A DNA stretch of 54,318 nucleotides from Lachnospiraceae bacterium (GTDB lineage Bacteria; Bacillota; Clostridia; Lachnospirales; Lachnospiraceae): the NCBI GenBank assembly GCA_017455435.1, contig JAFTAU010000029.1, positions 1-54,318 of the forward strand. Reading direction: 5' to 3'. A program made the translations under genes and the position numbers. Below the pieces are notes generated by a model. That model had not been told where the DNA came from. It saw only the letters and a list, made by a program, of their open reading frames with translations, and searched no databases. This document shows, piece by piece, positions 32,543-40,802 of the stretch (position 1 is the stretch's first letter; the number at the start of each line of letters is the position of its first letter).

Positions 32543-33910
32543 ATGGAAAACTATGATTTACTTGTTATAGGCGGCGGACCCGGTGGATATTCCGTTGCCA
32601 TTGCCGCCGGGAAAAAAGGTCTTAAAACTGCCCTTTTTGAAAAAGAAAAAGTGGGCGGCACATGCCTCAACGTGGGCTGCATTCCCACAAAATACCTCGT
32701 GGACAAGGCTAATGCCATGGAAAAGGTCCGTTCACTGGTAAACAAAAACATTTTTGACGGCGCAGGTTCTTTCAGCTTCAAAAAAATAATATCTGAAAAA
32801 GATGAAGTTGTAAAAAAACTAACCGGCGGCGTGTCGTTTTTGTTGAAGAAAGCCGGAGTTGATGTTATAAACGAAACAGCTACTCTTAAAAAAAATCGTA
32901 CTGTTGAGTGCGAAGGAAAGTCGTACCGCGGCAAGAACGTAATCATTGCCACCGGTTCAGTTGCGGCATCCATCCCCATTCCGGGGGCGGAGCTCTGCAT
33001 AGATTCGACCGAAGCGCTTTCGCTCGGATCCCTGCCCCGCAGCATGACAGTCATAGGCGGCGGCATCATTGGATTAGAGTTGGCCTGCGCTTTCGCGTCG
33101 TATGGCACACAGGTCACTGTAGTCGAGATGCTTCCGGAGCTTATGGCCAAGGAGCAGAAAGAAGCAGCCCGCATAGTAATAAACTCCATGAAAAAGCTGG
33201 GAATCACCATCCGCACAGGCGCAAAGATGCTGCGCATAGAAAAAGAAGGTGCTCTTCGCCGCGCCGTATTTGAATACGAAGGGAGCGAAGAGAGCGTCGT
33301 CTGCGAGCAGGTTCTCATGGCCGTTGGCAGAAAGTCAAATCTCTGCGGAATTGATCCGGAAAAATTAGGTCTTGAGATGGCGCCCCGCGGCGTTATAAAG
33401 GTCGATGAGTATCAGCGCACTAATCTGCCCGGCGTTTACGCGATAGGCGACGCCGCAGGCGGATATCAGCTGGCGCACGCGGCTTATGCCGAAGGAGAGA
33501 CAGCACTCGCTCATATCTGCGGCGAGGACAGACCCTATGGCACTGTGCCGGTTCCGGTCTGCACCTACACCATCCCCTGCCTGGCTTCGGTTGGACTGAA
33601 TACAGAAACAGCAGCTGCGGCAGGTTATGAACCCGTGCTGGGCAGTTTTGATTACAGTGCGAACGGCATGGCTCTGGCCGAGGGAGCCGGCGGATGCGTA
33701 TATGCGGTGGCGGATAAAAACACCGGAAAAACGCTGGGCATCACCATAGTGGGCGAAAACTCGTCCGAGATGATAGCCATGGCGGCAAGCGCCGTGGCGG
33801 ACGGGCTCACTACCGACGAATGGGAGAAAATGATAGTGGCTCACCCCTCGCTCTGCGAAATGGTACGTGAGGCTGCTCTGGATTGCTTTGGCAGATCCGT
33901 CCACAAATAA
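32543..33910 (+). CDS. lpdA: dihydrolipoamide dehydrogenase (E3)
   Basis: 455 residues. FAD-binding GGGPGGYSVAIAAG, redox-active disulfide GGTCLNVGCIPTK, NAD-binding VIGGGIIGLELACAFASYG, second FAD motif GVYAIGDAAGG and the dimer-interface catalytic His-Glu in AHPSLCEMV (most relatives read HPTLSE). It reoxidises the dihydrolipoyl arm and reduces NAD+. It follows E2 by 13 nt with a GGAG ribosome site, completing an E1a-E1b-E2-E3 set. E2 has its own lipoyl domain and E3 carries none. Confidence 0.95.
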   Translation: MENYDLLVIGGGPGGYSVAIAAGKKGLKTALFEKEKVGGTCLNVGCIPTKYLVDKANAMEKVRSLVNKNIFDGAGSFSFKKIISEKDEVVKKLTGGVSFLLKKAGVDVINETATLKKNRTVECEGKSYRGKNVIIATGSVAASIPIPGAELCIDSTEALSLGSLPRSMTVIGGGIIGLELACAFASYGTQVTVVEMLPELMAKEQKEAARIVINSMKKLGITIRTGAKMLRIEKEGALRRAVFEYEGSEESVVCEQVLMAVGRKSNLCGIDPEKLGLEMAPRGVIKVDEYQRTNLPGVYAIGDAAGGYQLAHAAYAEGETALAHICGEDRPYGTVPVPVCTYTIPCLASVGLNTETAAAAGYEPVLGSFDYSANGMALAEGAGGCVYAVADKNTGKTLGITIVGENSSEMIAMAASAVADGLTTDEWEKMIVAHPSLCEMVREAALDCFGRSVHK

Positions 33911-33966
33911 ATTTGTACAAACAGCGGCAAAAAGCCGTATCAATCAACGAAAGAAGGTATTGAATA

Positions 33967-34719
33967 ATGTTCGAAGGCCTGCTTGAAGGAAAAGTCGCCA
34001 TGGTTACCGGAGGTGGCAGAGGTATAGGAGAGAGCGCTGTCAGAATGCTTTCTCAGGCCGGCGCTGCCGTCATTATCGCGGATATAGACACTGTCACTGC
34101 CGGCGCTGTCGCAGATGATCTCATTTCACAGGGACGCAAGGCGCACGCGCTCGCTCTCAACGTAGCTGATTTTGACGCGCTTCCGTCAAAGGTGGCGATG
34201 GCCGCGGAGCTTTTCGGCGGCATTGATATTCTGGTAAACGTAGCCGGCATTACCGCCGCAAACCCCATCACCGAAATCACAGCCTCCGGCTGGGACCGGA
34301 TAATGGACATAGACCTTAAGGCCATGTTCTTTCTGACGCAAGAGGTATTCAAGCTCATGAAGGAGCAGGGCAGGGGCGGCAAGCTGGTTCACCTTTCCTC
34401 ACTGGCGGCCCAGAGGGGCGGCAGAAGTTCTGATGCGTCATACGCCGCGGCCAAGGCCGGAATTCTTAATCTTTCAAAGTGCTTTGCGCTTGCAGGCGCG
34501 GAATTCGGCATCTACTCAAACGCTATCTGCCCCGGCAATATTCTTACGCCCATGGGCAAATCCCTTTCGTGGTCACAGAAGGACCCGAAGACCTATATTC
34601 CCATCGGACGTTATGGAACGCCTGAAGATATTGCCTACGCCGTGCTGTTTTACTCCAGCTGCATGTCCGATTACATTACAGGTGACGATATGAAGATTAA
34701 CGGAGGATTGTATATATGA
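33967..34719 (+). CDS. short-chain dehydrogenase/reductase
   Basis: 250 residues. Classical SDR: cofactor loop VTGGGRGIGESA, NVAGI, catalytic Ser in LSSLAAQRGG, YAAAK (Tyr-x-x-x-Lys) and the C-terminal TGDDMKINGG. The Asp in ADIDT after strand 2 suggests NAD(H) preference. Sequence resembles FabG-like and polyol or acetoin/butanediol dehydrogenases, which cannot be separated by eye. If the complex upstream is acetoin dehydrogenase, a butanediol/acetoin role would fit; with the sugar importer, a sugar or polyol dehydrogenase is equally likely. Overlaps the next gene by ATGA. Confidence 0.88.
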   Translation: MFEGLLEGKVAMVTGGGRGIGESAVRMLSQAGAAVIIADIDTVTAGAVADDLISQGRKAHALALNVADFDALPSKVAMAAELFGGIDILVNVAGITAANPITEITASGWDRIMDIDLKAMFFLTQEVFKLMKEQGRGGKLVHLSSLAAQRGGRSSDASYAAAKAGILNLSKCFALAGAEFGIYSNAICPGNILTPMGKSLSWSQKDPKTYIPIGRYGTPEDIAYAVLFYSSCMSDYITGDDMKINGGLYI

Positions 34720-35300
34720 GAATAGTTGTCATAGGGGATTCCATGGTGACGGGGCTTCGCACCCCCGAAGGCTGCAGCTTCCCGTCAATTCTGAACCGCG
34801 AGACTCCGGACGAATGGATAAATCTCGGTGTAAACGGCGATTCCAGCTATGGTATTCTGGCCAGACTTTCAAGCGAGGCCTTTCCGTTAAAACCTGACGC
34901 TGTTCTGCTGAACTGCGGCGGCAACGACCTGATGCTTACGGCAAATGTAGACCTGCCAAAGACAGCCATGATGGGCTTTACCCATCAGTGCGCCGCCAGA
35001 GGCATAAAGCCGATAGTGAGCATACCAATTCCTTTCCGCAGCTTTCCCGAAAAATGGCATCCGGCCGCGGTCAGCATGGAGCGTTTTCACGCCTCACTTG
35101 ACGAGTACATCAAATGGCTTCGCGTATTTGTATCAATAAGCAATCTCCGCTATGTGGACTTTGCAAAGGCCTTTGAGGAGAACGAGCATCTGGGACTCTG
35201 GCAGGATGACCTCATGCATCCCAACGAGCTCGGACACCGCATTATGGCTGACGCGGTTCTTCACAGCAATTTCTACCACACCGCGCATCCGGGAAAATAA
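34716..35300 (+). CDS. SGNH/GDSL family hydrolase
   Basis: 194 residues, single domain, no signal peptide, so cytoplasmic. SGNH blocks are visible: GDSMVTGLR (block I Ser), GVNGDSSYGI (Gly), NCGGNDLML (Asn) and DLMHPNELGH (catalytic Asp-x-x-His). Such enzymes are esterases, lipases or carbohydrate deacetylases; here it probably removes an ester or acetyl group from an imported intermediate. Translationally coupled to the SDR gene (4-nt overlap) and followed by the histidine phosphatase 13 nt later. Confidence 0.85.
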   Translation: MRIVVIGDSMVTGLRTPEGCSFPSILNRETPDEWINLGVNGDSSYGILARLSSEAFPLKPDAVLLNCGGNDLMLTANVDLPKTAMMGFTHQCAARGIKPIVSIPIPFRSFPEKWHPAAVSMERFHASLDEYIKWLRVFVSISNLRYVDFAKAFEENEHLGLWQDDLMHPNELGHRIMADAVLHSNFYHTAHPGK

Positions 35301-35313
35301 GGGGGGTATCAAA

Positions 35314-36444
35314 GTGGCCAGACTGTATATCATAAGACACTGTGAATCCGAAGGAAACGCGTGCAGACGCACCTATTCCCAGGTAGAAGCTCCCGTCACC
35401 CGAAAAGGATTCAGACAGAATGAAATGCTGCGCCGGCGCTTCTCCGGTATGCATATTGACGGAATATATTCCAGTGACTGCTACCGGGCAGTAATGACGG
35501 TTGAGCCTATAGCAAAAGAACATGGCATGCAGGTAAAGCTCCGTATGACGCTGCGTGAGGCCTCTACCGGCATCTGGGAGACAAACGCGTGGGGCAATAT
35601 CATAATCGACTATCCCGAAGAGACCGAGGCATGGAGCAACACTCCCTGGGCTCAGAAATGCCCCGGCATAATTGATTTCAAAAACCTGGCGGATATGATG
35701 ACGCTGGGCGTACGCCGCATAGCAAAAGAGGTCGGACCCGACGGAGTGGCTCTCTGCGTGTCGCACAGCTGTGCCATCAAGGCGTCGTTCTGCAGGTGGT
35801 TGGGAAAGCCGGTGACGGAGATGAACAACCTCGGCCACTGTGAAAACACCGGCGTTAACTGCATAGACGTGGACGAAGAAGGCAATATCTCAGTAGTTTT
35901 TATGAATGACGACACTCACCTGCCTGACGAATTAAAGAGAGGCTGGAGCGGTATCGCGGGAAGCTCTGTGAATATGGCTGTTTATCCGGTGGAGACAGAC
36001 GCGCACGTGGATGACTTGGTCCGCTGCATGAAAAACGAAAAAAGCGAAGCGGGCGAGCCTTTTGATGAAGAAGCGTTTAGAACTGAAACACTTGCCAGAC
36101 TCAAAAAATATCCCGGAGACATCGCACTCGGATATCTCGAAGGCGTTCTGACCGGATATGTTGAGCTGGGACACGACATTAACGTTCCTCATGATACAGG
36201 CATTCTAAGGCACGTATACATGATGCCCGATTTCCAAAGGACGCATTTTGCGGAGCAGTTCTTTGCCTACGCCTCGAACAAGTTCCGTTATATGGATTTG
36301 GATTATCTTGTGATGCCTGCAAAAGGCAGTGATGATGAGATGAGCGTGATAGACCGCTTCATTTTTGCGCCGGACTACGCGCTTCCGGAGTACGTGGTAA
36401 CTCCGCTGCATACTCCCCCTCTTACGCAGCCTGTGCTGGCATAA
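35314..36444 (+). CDS. histidine phosphatase fused to GNAT-like domain, GTG start
   Basis: 376 residues from GTG 35314, placed 8 nt after a GGGGGG run; upstream frame sequence overlaps the SGNH gene and has no ribosome site. Residues 1 to about 205 are a phosphoglycerate-mutase-like histidine phosphatase: LYIIRHCESEGN (phospho-His, Cys replacing the usual Gly), a YSSDCYRAVMTVEP arm and SHSCAIKASF with the second His. Residues about 215-376 look like a GNAT N-acetyltransferase fold (a GYVELGHD strand, then LRHVYMMPDFQRTHFAEQFFAYA in the acetyl-CoA-binding position). Substrate unknown; a sugar phosphate is plausible in this operon. The fusion is unusual. The phosphatase half is secure, the GNAT half moderate. 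Confidence 0.8.
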   Translation: MARLYIIRHCESEGNACRRTYSQVEAPVTRKGFRQNEMLRRRFSGMHIDGIYSSDCYRAVMTVEPIAKEHGMQVKLRMTLREASTGIWETNAWGNIIIDYPEETEAWSNTPWAQKCPGIIDFKNLADMMTLGVRRIAKEVGPDGVALCVSHSCAIKASFCRWLGKPVTEMNNLGHCENTGVNCIDVDEEGNISVVFMNDDTHLPDELKRGWSGIAGSSVNMAVYPVETDAHVDDLVRCMKNEKSEAGEPFDEEAFRTETLARLKKYPGDIALGYLEGVLTGYVELGHDINVPHDTGILRHVYMMPDFQRTHFAEQFFAYASNKFRYMDLDYLVMPAKGSDDEMSVIDRFIFAPDYALPEYVVTPLHTPPLTQPVLA

Positions 36445-36459
36445 AGCCAAGAGGGAAAT

Positions 36460-37263
36460 ATGTTTTATTTGTCAAATTACTGCACGGGATTCAAGGACTA
36501 TGAGCGCTTTGAAAGGTATGTCAGGGCGTGCGGAGCCGGTGCGGAGCTGGCCACGTGGTGGACCTATCCCGGCTTTGACGCACTGATGGATGAGCAGGTA
36601 TCCCGCTTTGCCGGGAAATACCCCGTAACACTCCATTCGCCCTTTTTAGAATACTGCTGCATCAGAGATGGCGGGCAGTGGCAGGATGCGATGGCGGCTC
36701 TTGACAGAGCCTTTGGCTGGTACGCGGATTTTGGTTCTACGTCTATGGTGGTGCATACCCACAGTGTGGGACGCCCTCTGGAGGAAAAAGCGCGATGGCA
36801 GCGCCTGTCCGTTGAGAATATGTGCCTGATTGCGGAAATGTACCGCGAGAAGGGCTTTAATATGCTGGTGGAAAACGTGGGCTACGCTCACGCCGGAAAC
36901 GTGCTCTTTGACAGGGACGAGTTTATCTCTCTCTTTGATGAGCTGCCGGCGGACGTGGGCTGTCTGATAGACACAGGGCACGCTTTCGCGAACCATTGGG
37001 ACGTCGCACGCGTTGTGGAACGGCTGGGAGACAGAATAAAGGCCTTCCATCTGCACAATACAGACGGCGTGCTTGACCTGCACTATTCCGTATATGAGGA
37101 GGGCATGTATCTGTCGGCCGACAGGTTTGACGACCTCCTGCGCTGCATAAAAGACAATTGTCCGGACGCCGATTTGGTTCTGGAATATTGCCCATATGAG
37201 AAAATAGGAGAGGATCTGTTCAAAAGAGATATAAACCGTATTGCCGACGTTATGAAACTGTAA
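36460..37263 (+). CDS. sugar phosphate isomerase/epimerase-like TIM barrel
   Basis: 267 residues of the AP_endonuc_2/xylose isomerase-like barrel. The expected metal-ligand positions are present: VVHTHS (His), MLVENVGYA (Glu), LIDTGHAF (Asp/His), KAFHLHNTDG (His) and VLEYCPYE (Glu). Members epimerise or isomerise keto-sugars or inosose-type polyols. AGAGGG precedes the ATG, 15 nt after the phosphatase gene. Likely part of the catabolic pathway whose product feeds the 2-oxoacid/acetoin dehydrogenase, but the actual sugar is not identifiable. Confidence 0.82.
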   Translation: MFYLSNYCTGFKDYERFERYVRACGAGAELATWWTYPGFDALMDEQVSRFAGKYPVTLHSPFLEYCCIRDGGQWQDAMAALDRAFGWYADFGSTSMVVHTHSVGRPLEEKARWQRLSVENMCLIAEMYREKGFNMLVENVGYAHAGNVLFDRDEFISLFDELPADVGCLIDTGHAFANHWDVARVVERLGDRIKAFHLHNTDGVLDLHYSVYEEGMYLSADRFDDLLRCIKDNCPDADLVLEYCPYEKIGEDLFKRDINRIADVMKL

Positions 37264-37288
37264 CTTGTTCGGCCGGAAAAGGAGGACT

Positions 37289-38197
37289 ATGACCGGGGTA
37301 AACAGTTGTGAAAAGAGCCCTGCGGTGACCAGAGCGGTCACTTGCTACAACGCGTATGATACCGTGGCTATACTGGAAGACTGCGGTGAATGCGTCAATA
37401 TGCAGGGCATGACCATGGAAGGCGGATATGTGTATGCCTTCAAAATTTCGCGTGACAGCAGCACCCAGTTGCTACACAAGGTAAATGTGGCCACAGGAGA
37501 GGTCACAAGACTGCGCGATCTGGATTCCGGCTCGGAATTCGTTGATTACATGCATCACGCGAACGATGCCTGCGCTTTCCGCGTGAATGGCAGACTGCAC
37601 CTGATTGTGGCGACCATCGATGAGGGTGAACGCGCCATGGTGGAGATTGAAATAGAAGGCGACGGCTACCGCCGCATCGCTTCCTACACTCTCAGGGATG
37701 AAAACGGAACGGACATAATCATCTCGGCAGTCGAAATACTAAAGCGCGAAGAAGACAGGCTGACACTGCTCCTGAACGAAAAGAATGATTGCTGGAGGGC
37801 AGTGCTGGATTTGAACAATCGTCCGCAGGTGCTTCCTGTGAGCCGTGCTTTTACTCTGGACGTGAGTCGGGTGCCGTATCACGGAGATTTGCTGCCCCTG
37901 CCTACGGAAATATTCTATCATCAGGGCATCGCAATCCGCGGAGACAGGCTTTACGCCCCCAGAACTCACCGCAGCGAGAGCGTTTTTGCCGTCTTTGACA
38001 TAAGCGGCGGTGAAGATGTCCTAAAGCCGCTCGTCGAGGAGACGGTTATTGTCTCGGACGTAAAATATACAAAGCTCGAGGCTGAAGGCCTGGCTTTTGA
38101 CGAAGAAGGCAGGCTGTTTTTTAATACAAACCGCCGCAATAACACGGCGGAAACGCATTACGACGGAATTCACGTTGTCAACAGATTAAGGTTTTAA
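37289..38197 (+). CDS. predicted beta-propeller-like protein of unknown function
   Basis: 302 residues from ATG 37289 with AAAAGGAGG immediately upstream. The sequence alternates short beta-strand segments typical of propellers: MQGMTMEGGYVYAFKIS, LLHKVNVATGEV, DYMHHANDACAFRVNGRLHLIVAT, a YHQGIAIRGDRLYAPR strand pair and LEAEGLAFDEEGRLFFNTN. It resembles the SMP-30/helveticin-J-like type of propeller with HAND- and HQG-type repeats, but I cannot assign a family with certainty. No signal peptide, so presumably cytoplasmic; it could be a lactonase or sugar-binding scaffold. It lies between the isomerase and the transporter binding protein. Confidence 0.7.
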   Translation: MTGVNSCEKSPAVTRAVTCYNAYDTVAILEDCGECVNMQGMTMEGGYVYAFKISRDSSTQLLHKVNVATGEVTRLRDLDSGSEFVDYMHHANDACAFRVNGRLHLIVATIDEGERAMVEIEIEGDGYRRIASYTLRDENGTDIIISAVEILKREEDRLTLLLNEKNDCWRAVLDLNNRPQVLPVSRAFTLDVSRVPYHGDLLPLPTEIFYHQGIAIRGDRLYAPRTHRSESVFAVFDISGGEDVLKPLVEETVIVSDVKYTKLEAEGLAFDEEGRLFFNTNRRNNTAETHYDGIHVVNRLRF

Positions 38198-38215
38198 AAC
38201 GGGAGGTATTTATCT

Positions 38216-39613
38216 ATGAAAAAGATTCTGGCATTAATTATGGCCGTGATTATGGCAGCGAGCCTGGTTGCATGCGGTGATGAAACAGGCACAGAGGCGG
38301 AAAACGCCGAAACCGGAAACGGCGGCGAGCAGGTCGACGAAGAACTGACATATACTTCGGACGGAAGAATAAAACTGAGCTGGTGGACCAATTACGGAAC
38401 CGTCATCTATGAGACCCTCATGGAACTCTGCAACAGATACAATGAATCGCAGGACAAATATTACATCCAGTGCGAGCGCCAGGGCGGTGCCATAGAATTA
38501 AAGGCAAAGCTCCAGGCGAGCAGCCGCTCGAATCTGCCCGATGTATTTAACGGCACTCCCGCGACTACTCTTTACTATGTAAATTCATCATTTACAAAGC
38601 CCATACAGGACTATATTGACGAGGATGCGGACAACTGGACTGCTGACCTCTACGGCGGCATCCGCACGAGTTATTCAGATGCGGACGGTAAAATGTGGGG
38701 ATATCCCTTCGGTGTTTCCACTACGGGTATCTGGGTAAATGCGGACCTGCTCGAAAGAGCAGGCTATACCGCCAATGACCTCAACGGCTTTGAAAATATC
38801 GTCAAGGTAGCAAAGGCCCTCGTGGACGATGGCTACGTACAGTACGGTCTCGGTTTTTACAAGAACGGTCAGCTTCTTACCGACGTTCTTTCCGTACAGG
38901 GGGTTCAGGTTGTGGACAACGACAACGGCTACAGCGGTGAACCGGAAAAATGTCTGTATATTGATGATCCCGACACTTATGCTGCCACGTATAAGTACCT
39001 TGATCTTTTTGCCTCGCTTTATCGCGAGAAACCCTACGCCATGAGCTACGGCTCCGATGTAAACGGCGAAATAGTTCCGCAGTTCGTTGCTGAAAAATGT
39101 GCTATGTTCATAGCTACAAATTCCTATGTGGGCAAACTCGAGACAATGAATATCGATTTTAACTACATATTCATTCCTACCACAGGTGTCGACGAGAACG
39201 CAAAGTTCTCCGGAGCCTTAAGCGAAGGAACGGGCATGTATATGGCCGACACCGGTTCGCCTACAAGAATGCAGGGAGCGTATGATTTTATCAAGTTCCT
39301 TGCTCAGGATGAAAACCAGGCCCTTTACTGCATGGCTACCGGTTACATTCCTTATACGCCTTCCTGCGCGGATCGCGATGATTTCAAAGCCTGGGTGGCT
39401 GAGACTTTCCCCAGCTCCACGCTCATTTCGGATCGCATCCTGAATGCCGAAGAAGATCTCAAACAGCCGTATCTTTCCTGCGCCGTAGACCTTGTAAACG
39501 CAAACGTGTCACTGATGGTAGACATATTCAGCGACCCCAACGGCGATATAAAGGCCAAGATACAGACTGCCACCGATTCGGTTAATGAAGCGATTGAGAT
39601 TTTCAATCTGTAA
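38216..39613 (+). CDS. ABC transporter sugar-binding lipoprotein (CUT1, UgpB-like)
   Basis: 465 residues. The lipobox SLVAC gives lipid-Cys20. A type 1 extracellular solute-binding domain follows (about 50-440): LSWWTNYGTVIYETLMELCNRYN, LPDVFNGT, MWGYPFGVSTTGIWVNADLLERAGY and a GALSEGTGMYM / AYDFIKFLAQDENQ block. It delivers an oligosaccharide or a glycerol-phosphate-like ligand to the two permeases encoded at 46813 and 47694. Those are separated from it by the MBL lipoprotein and a giant beta-helix gene, an unusual insertion in a transporter operon. GGGAGG precedes the ATG. No ATPase gene is present; a shared MsmK-type ATPase elsewhere is expected. Confidence 0.92.
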   Translation: MKKILALIMAVIMAASLVACGDETGTEAENAETGNGGEQVDEELTYTSDGRIKLSWWTNYGTVIYETLMELCNRYNESQDKYYIQCERQGGAIELKAKLQASSRSNLPDVFNGTPATTLYYVNSSFTKPIQDYIDEDADNWTADLYGGIRTSYSDADGKMWGYPFGVSTTGIWVNADLLERAGYTANDLNGFENIVKVAKALVDDGYVQYGLGFYKNGQLLTDVLSVQGVQVVDNDNGYSGEPEKCLYIDDPDTYAATYKYLDLFASLYREKPYAMSYGSDVNGEIVPQFVAEKCAMFIATNSYVGKLETMNIDFNYIFIPTTGVDENAKFSGALSEGTGMYMADTGSPTRMQGAYDFIKFLAQDENQALYCMATGYIPYTPSCADRDDFKAWVAETFPSSTLISDRILNAEEDLKQPYLSCAVDLVNANVSLMVDIFSDPNGDIKAKIQTATDSVNEAIEIFNL

Positions 39614-39654
39614 AAAACCGCCTGAGCATTAGTGCCGCGGTTGAAAGAGGTACT

Positions 39655-40767
39655 ATGAAAAAGAACATTATGCGTTTTCTTGCCATCCTCCTGGCAATGG
39701 CGCTCACAGTGGGACTGTCAGCCTGTGAAACGCCTGATGCCGATACAACAGGGCAATCAATGGCCGCCGACGCCTCCTCGGCGACCGGCGAAAGCTCTGC
39801 TGGAGATCCGGAGTCATTTGACGGCACCGACCTGGTTTTTGACGTTGAGGCCGGCAAGGGAAAATTCTGCATTTATTTTTTGAACACTCCCAAGGACTAC
39901 GTTAATGAAAGCGGCATAACTCATGCCGGAGATTCAGTTCTGCTGACCAGTCCGGACGGAAAAACCATGATGATAGACCTGAACAACGGCGCAAACGATG
40001 CCGAAATCATCGCCTCTTTACAGCGGCTTGGCATAGAAAAGCTGGACTATCTGGTATTTTCACATCCTCACGTAGATCATATAAACGGCTACCGGAGCCT
40101 GTTCAGATATGTAAGCGTCGACCAGTGCTATATGAACGCAGAGGACTATTCCCAGAACAGTACGGCCTATGCGGATCTGATAAAGACGTTAAAAGCAAAG
40201 AATGTACCCGTGACCATTCTGTGGGAAGGGGACACAATCACCTTCGGTGATGAGATAACAGTGGATATAATGAATCCCCCGAGGGATTATGACTTTACAG
40301 ACGACCGTGGCGTGGGCACGGCGAGCATTGCCAACAACGGCTCCATAGCCATGCTTTTTCACTACGGCGAAGCGACCTATTTCACTGGTGGAGACCTGTA
40401 TCAGGAGGGTGAGGACGCCTTCCTTGAGAGGTACCCGGATTTTCAGGCCGATATAGCAAAGCTGAATCACCACGGACGTTCGACTTCCAACAGCAAGGCG
40501 TGGGTTGAAAGAATCCGTGCCCGCCTGGTATGTCCGCAGGACAACGCGATAAACAGCGACGTTGTATGGGGGCGTTTCCGCAAGAACGGCGCCATTACGG
40601 TTTCAGCCACCCTTGACGGGGCGAGCGTTGTACGCTGTAGCCCGGACGGGACGTATGAGCTGCAGGTTCAGAAGCTCCGCTCAGAAGAGAATGAAAATTC
40701 TTACGGTTCACTGAGGGATTTGGGGCTGGACGATAAAGGATATATGACTTTTACCAAAAAGCGTTAG
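39655..40767 (+). CDS. metallo-beta-lactamase-fold lipoprotein, ComEC C-domain like
   Basis: 370 residues. Lipobox LSAC puts the lipid Cys near residue 24; a Ser/Ala/Glu-rich spacer follows. Residues about 70-340 are an MBL-fold hydrolase of the ComEC/Rec2 C-terminal type: SVLLTSPDGKTMMIDL, the zinc motif FSHPHVDHINGY (about 135-146), FTGGDLYQEGE (Asp) and KLNHHGRSTSNSKAW (about 270). It is displayed on the outer face of the membrane. The closest visible relative is the C-terminal domain of the 1047-residue protein at 49234 (same motif order and spacing). ComEC-type domains act on DNA or phosphodiesters; the substrate here is unknown. Its place between binding protein and giant beta-helix gene hints at an extracellular processing role. 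Confidence 0.85.
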   Translation: MKKNIMRFLAILLAMALTVGLSACETPDADTTGQSMAADASSATGESSAGDPESFDGTDLVFDVEAGKGKFCIYFLNTPKDYVNESGITHAGDSVLLTSPDGKTMMIDLNNGANDAEIIASLQRLGIEKLDYLVFSHPHVDHINGYRSLFRYVSVDQCYMNAEDYSQNSTAYADLIKTLKAKNVPVTILWEGDTITFGDEITVDIMNPPRDYDFTDDRGVGTASIANNGSIAMLFHYGEATYFTGGDLYQEGEDAFLERYPDFQADIAKLNHHGRSTSNSKAWVERIRARLVCPQDNAINSDVVWGRFRKNGAITVSATLDGASVVRCSPDGTYELQVQKLRSEENENSYGSLRDLGLDDKGYMTFTKKR

Positions 40768-40802
40768 CCGGTCGTTAGACCGTTTATTGAAAGGTGGATG
40801 CC

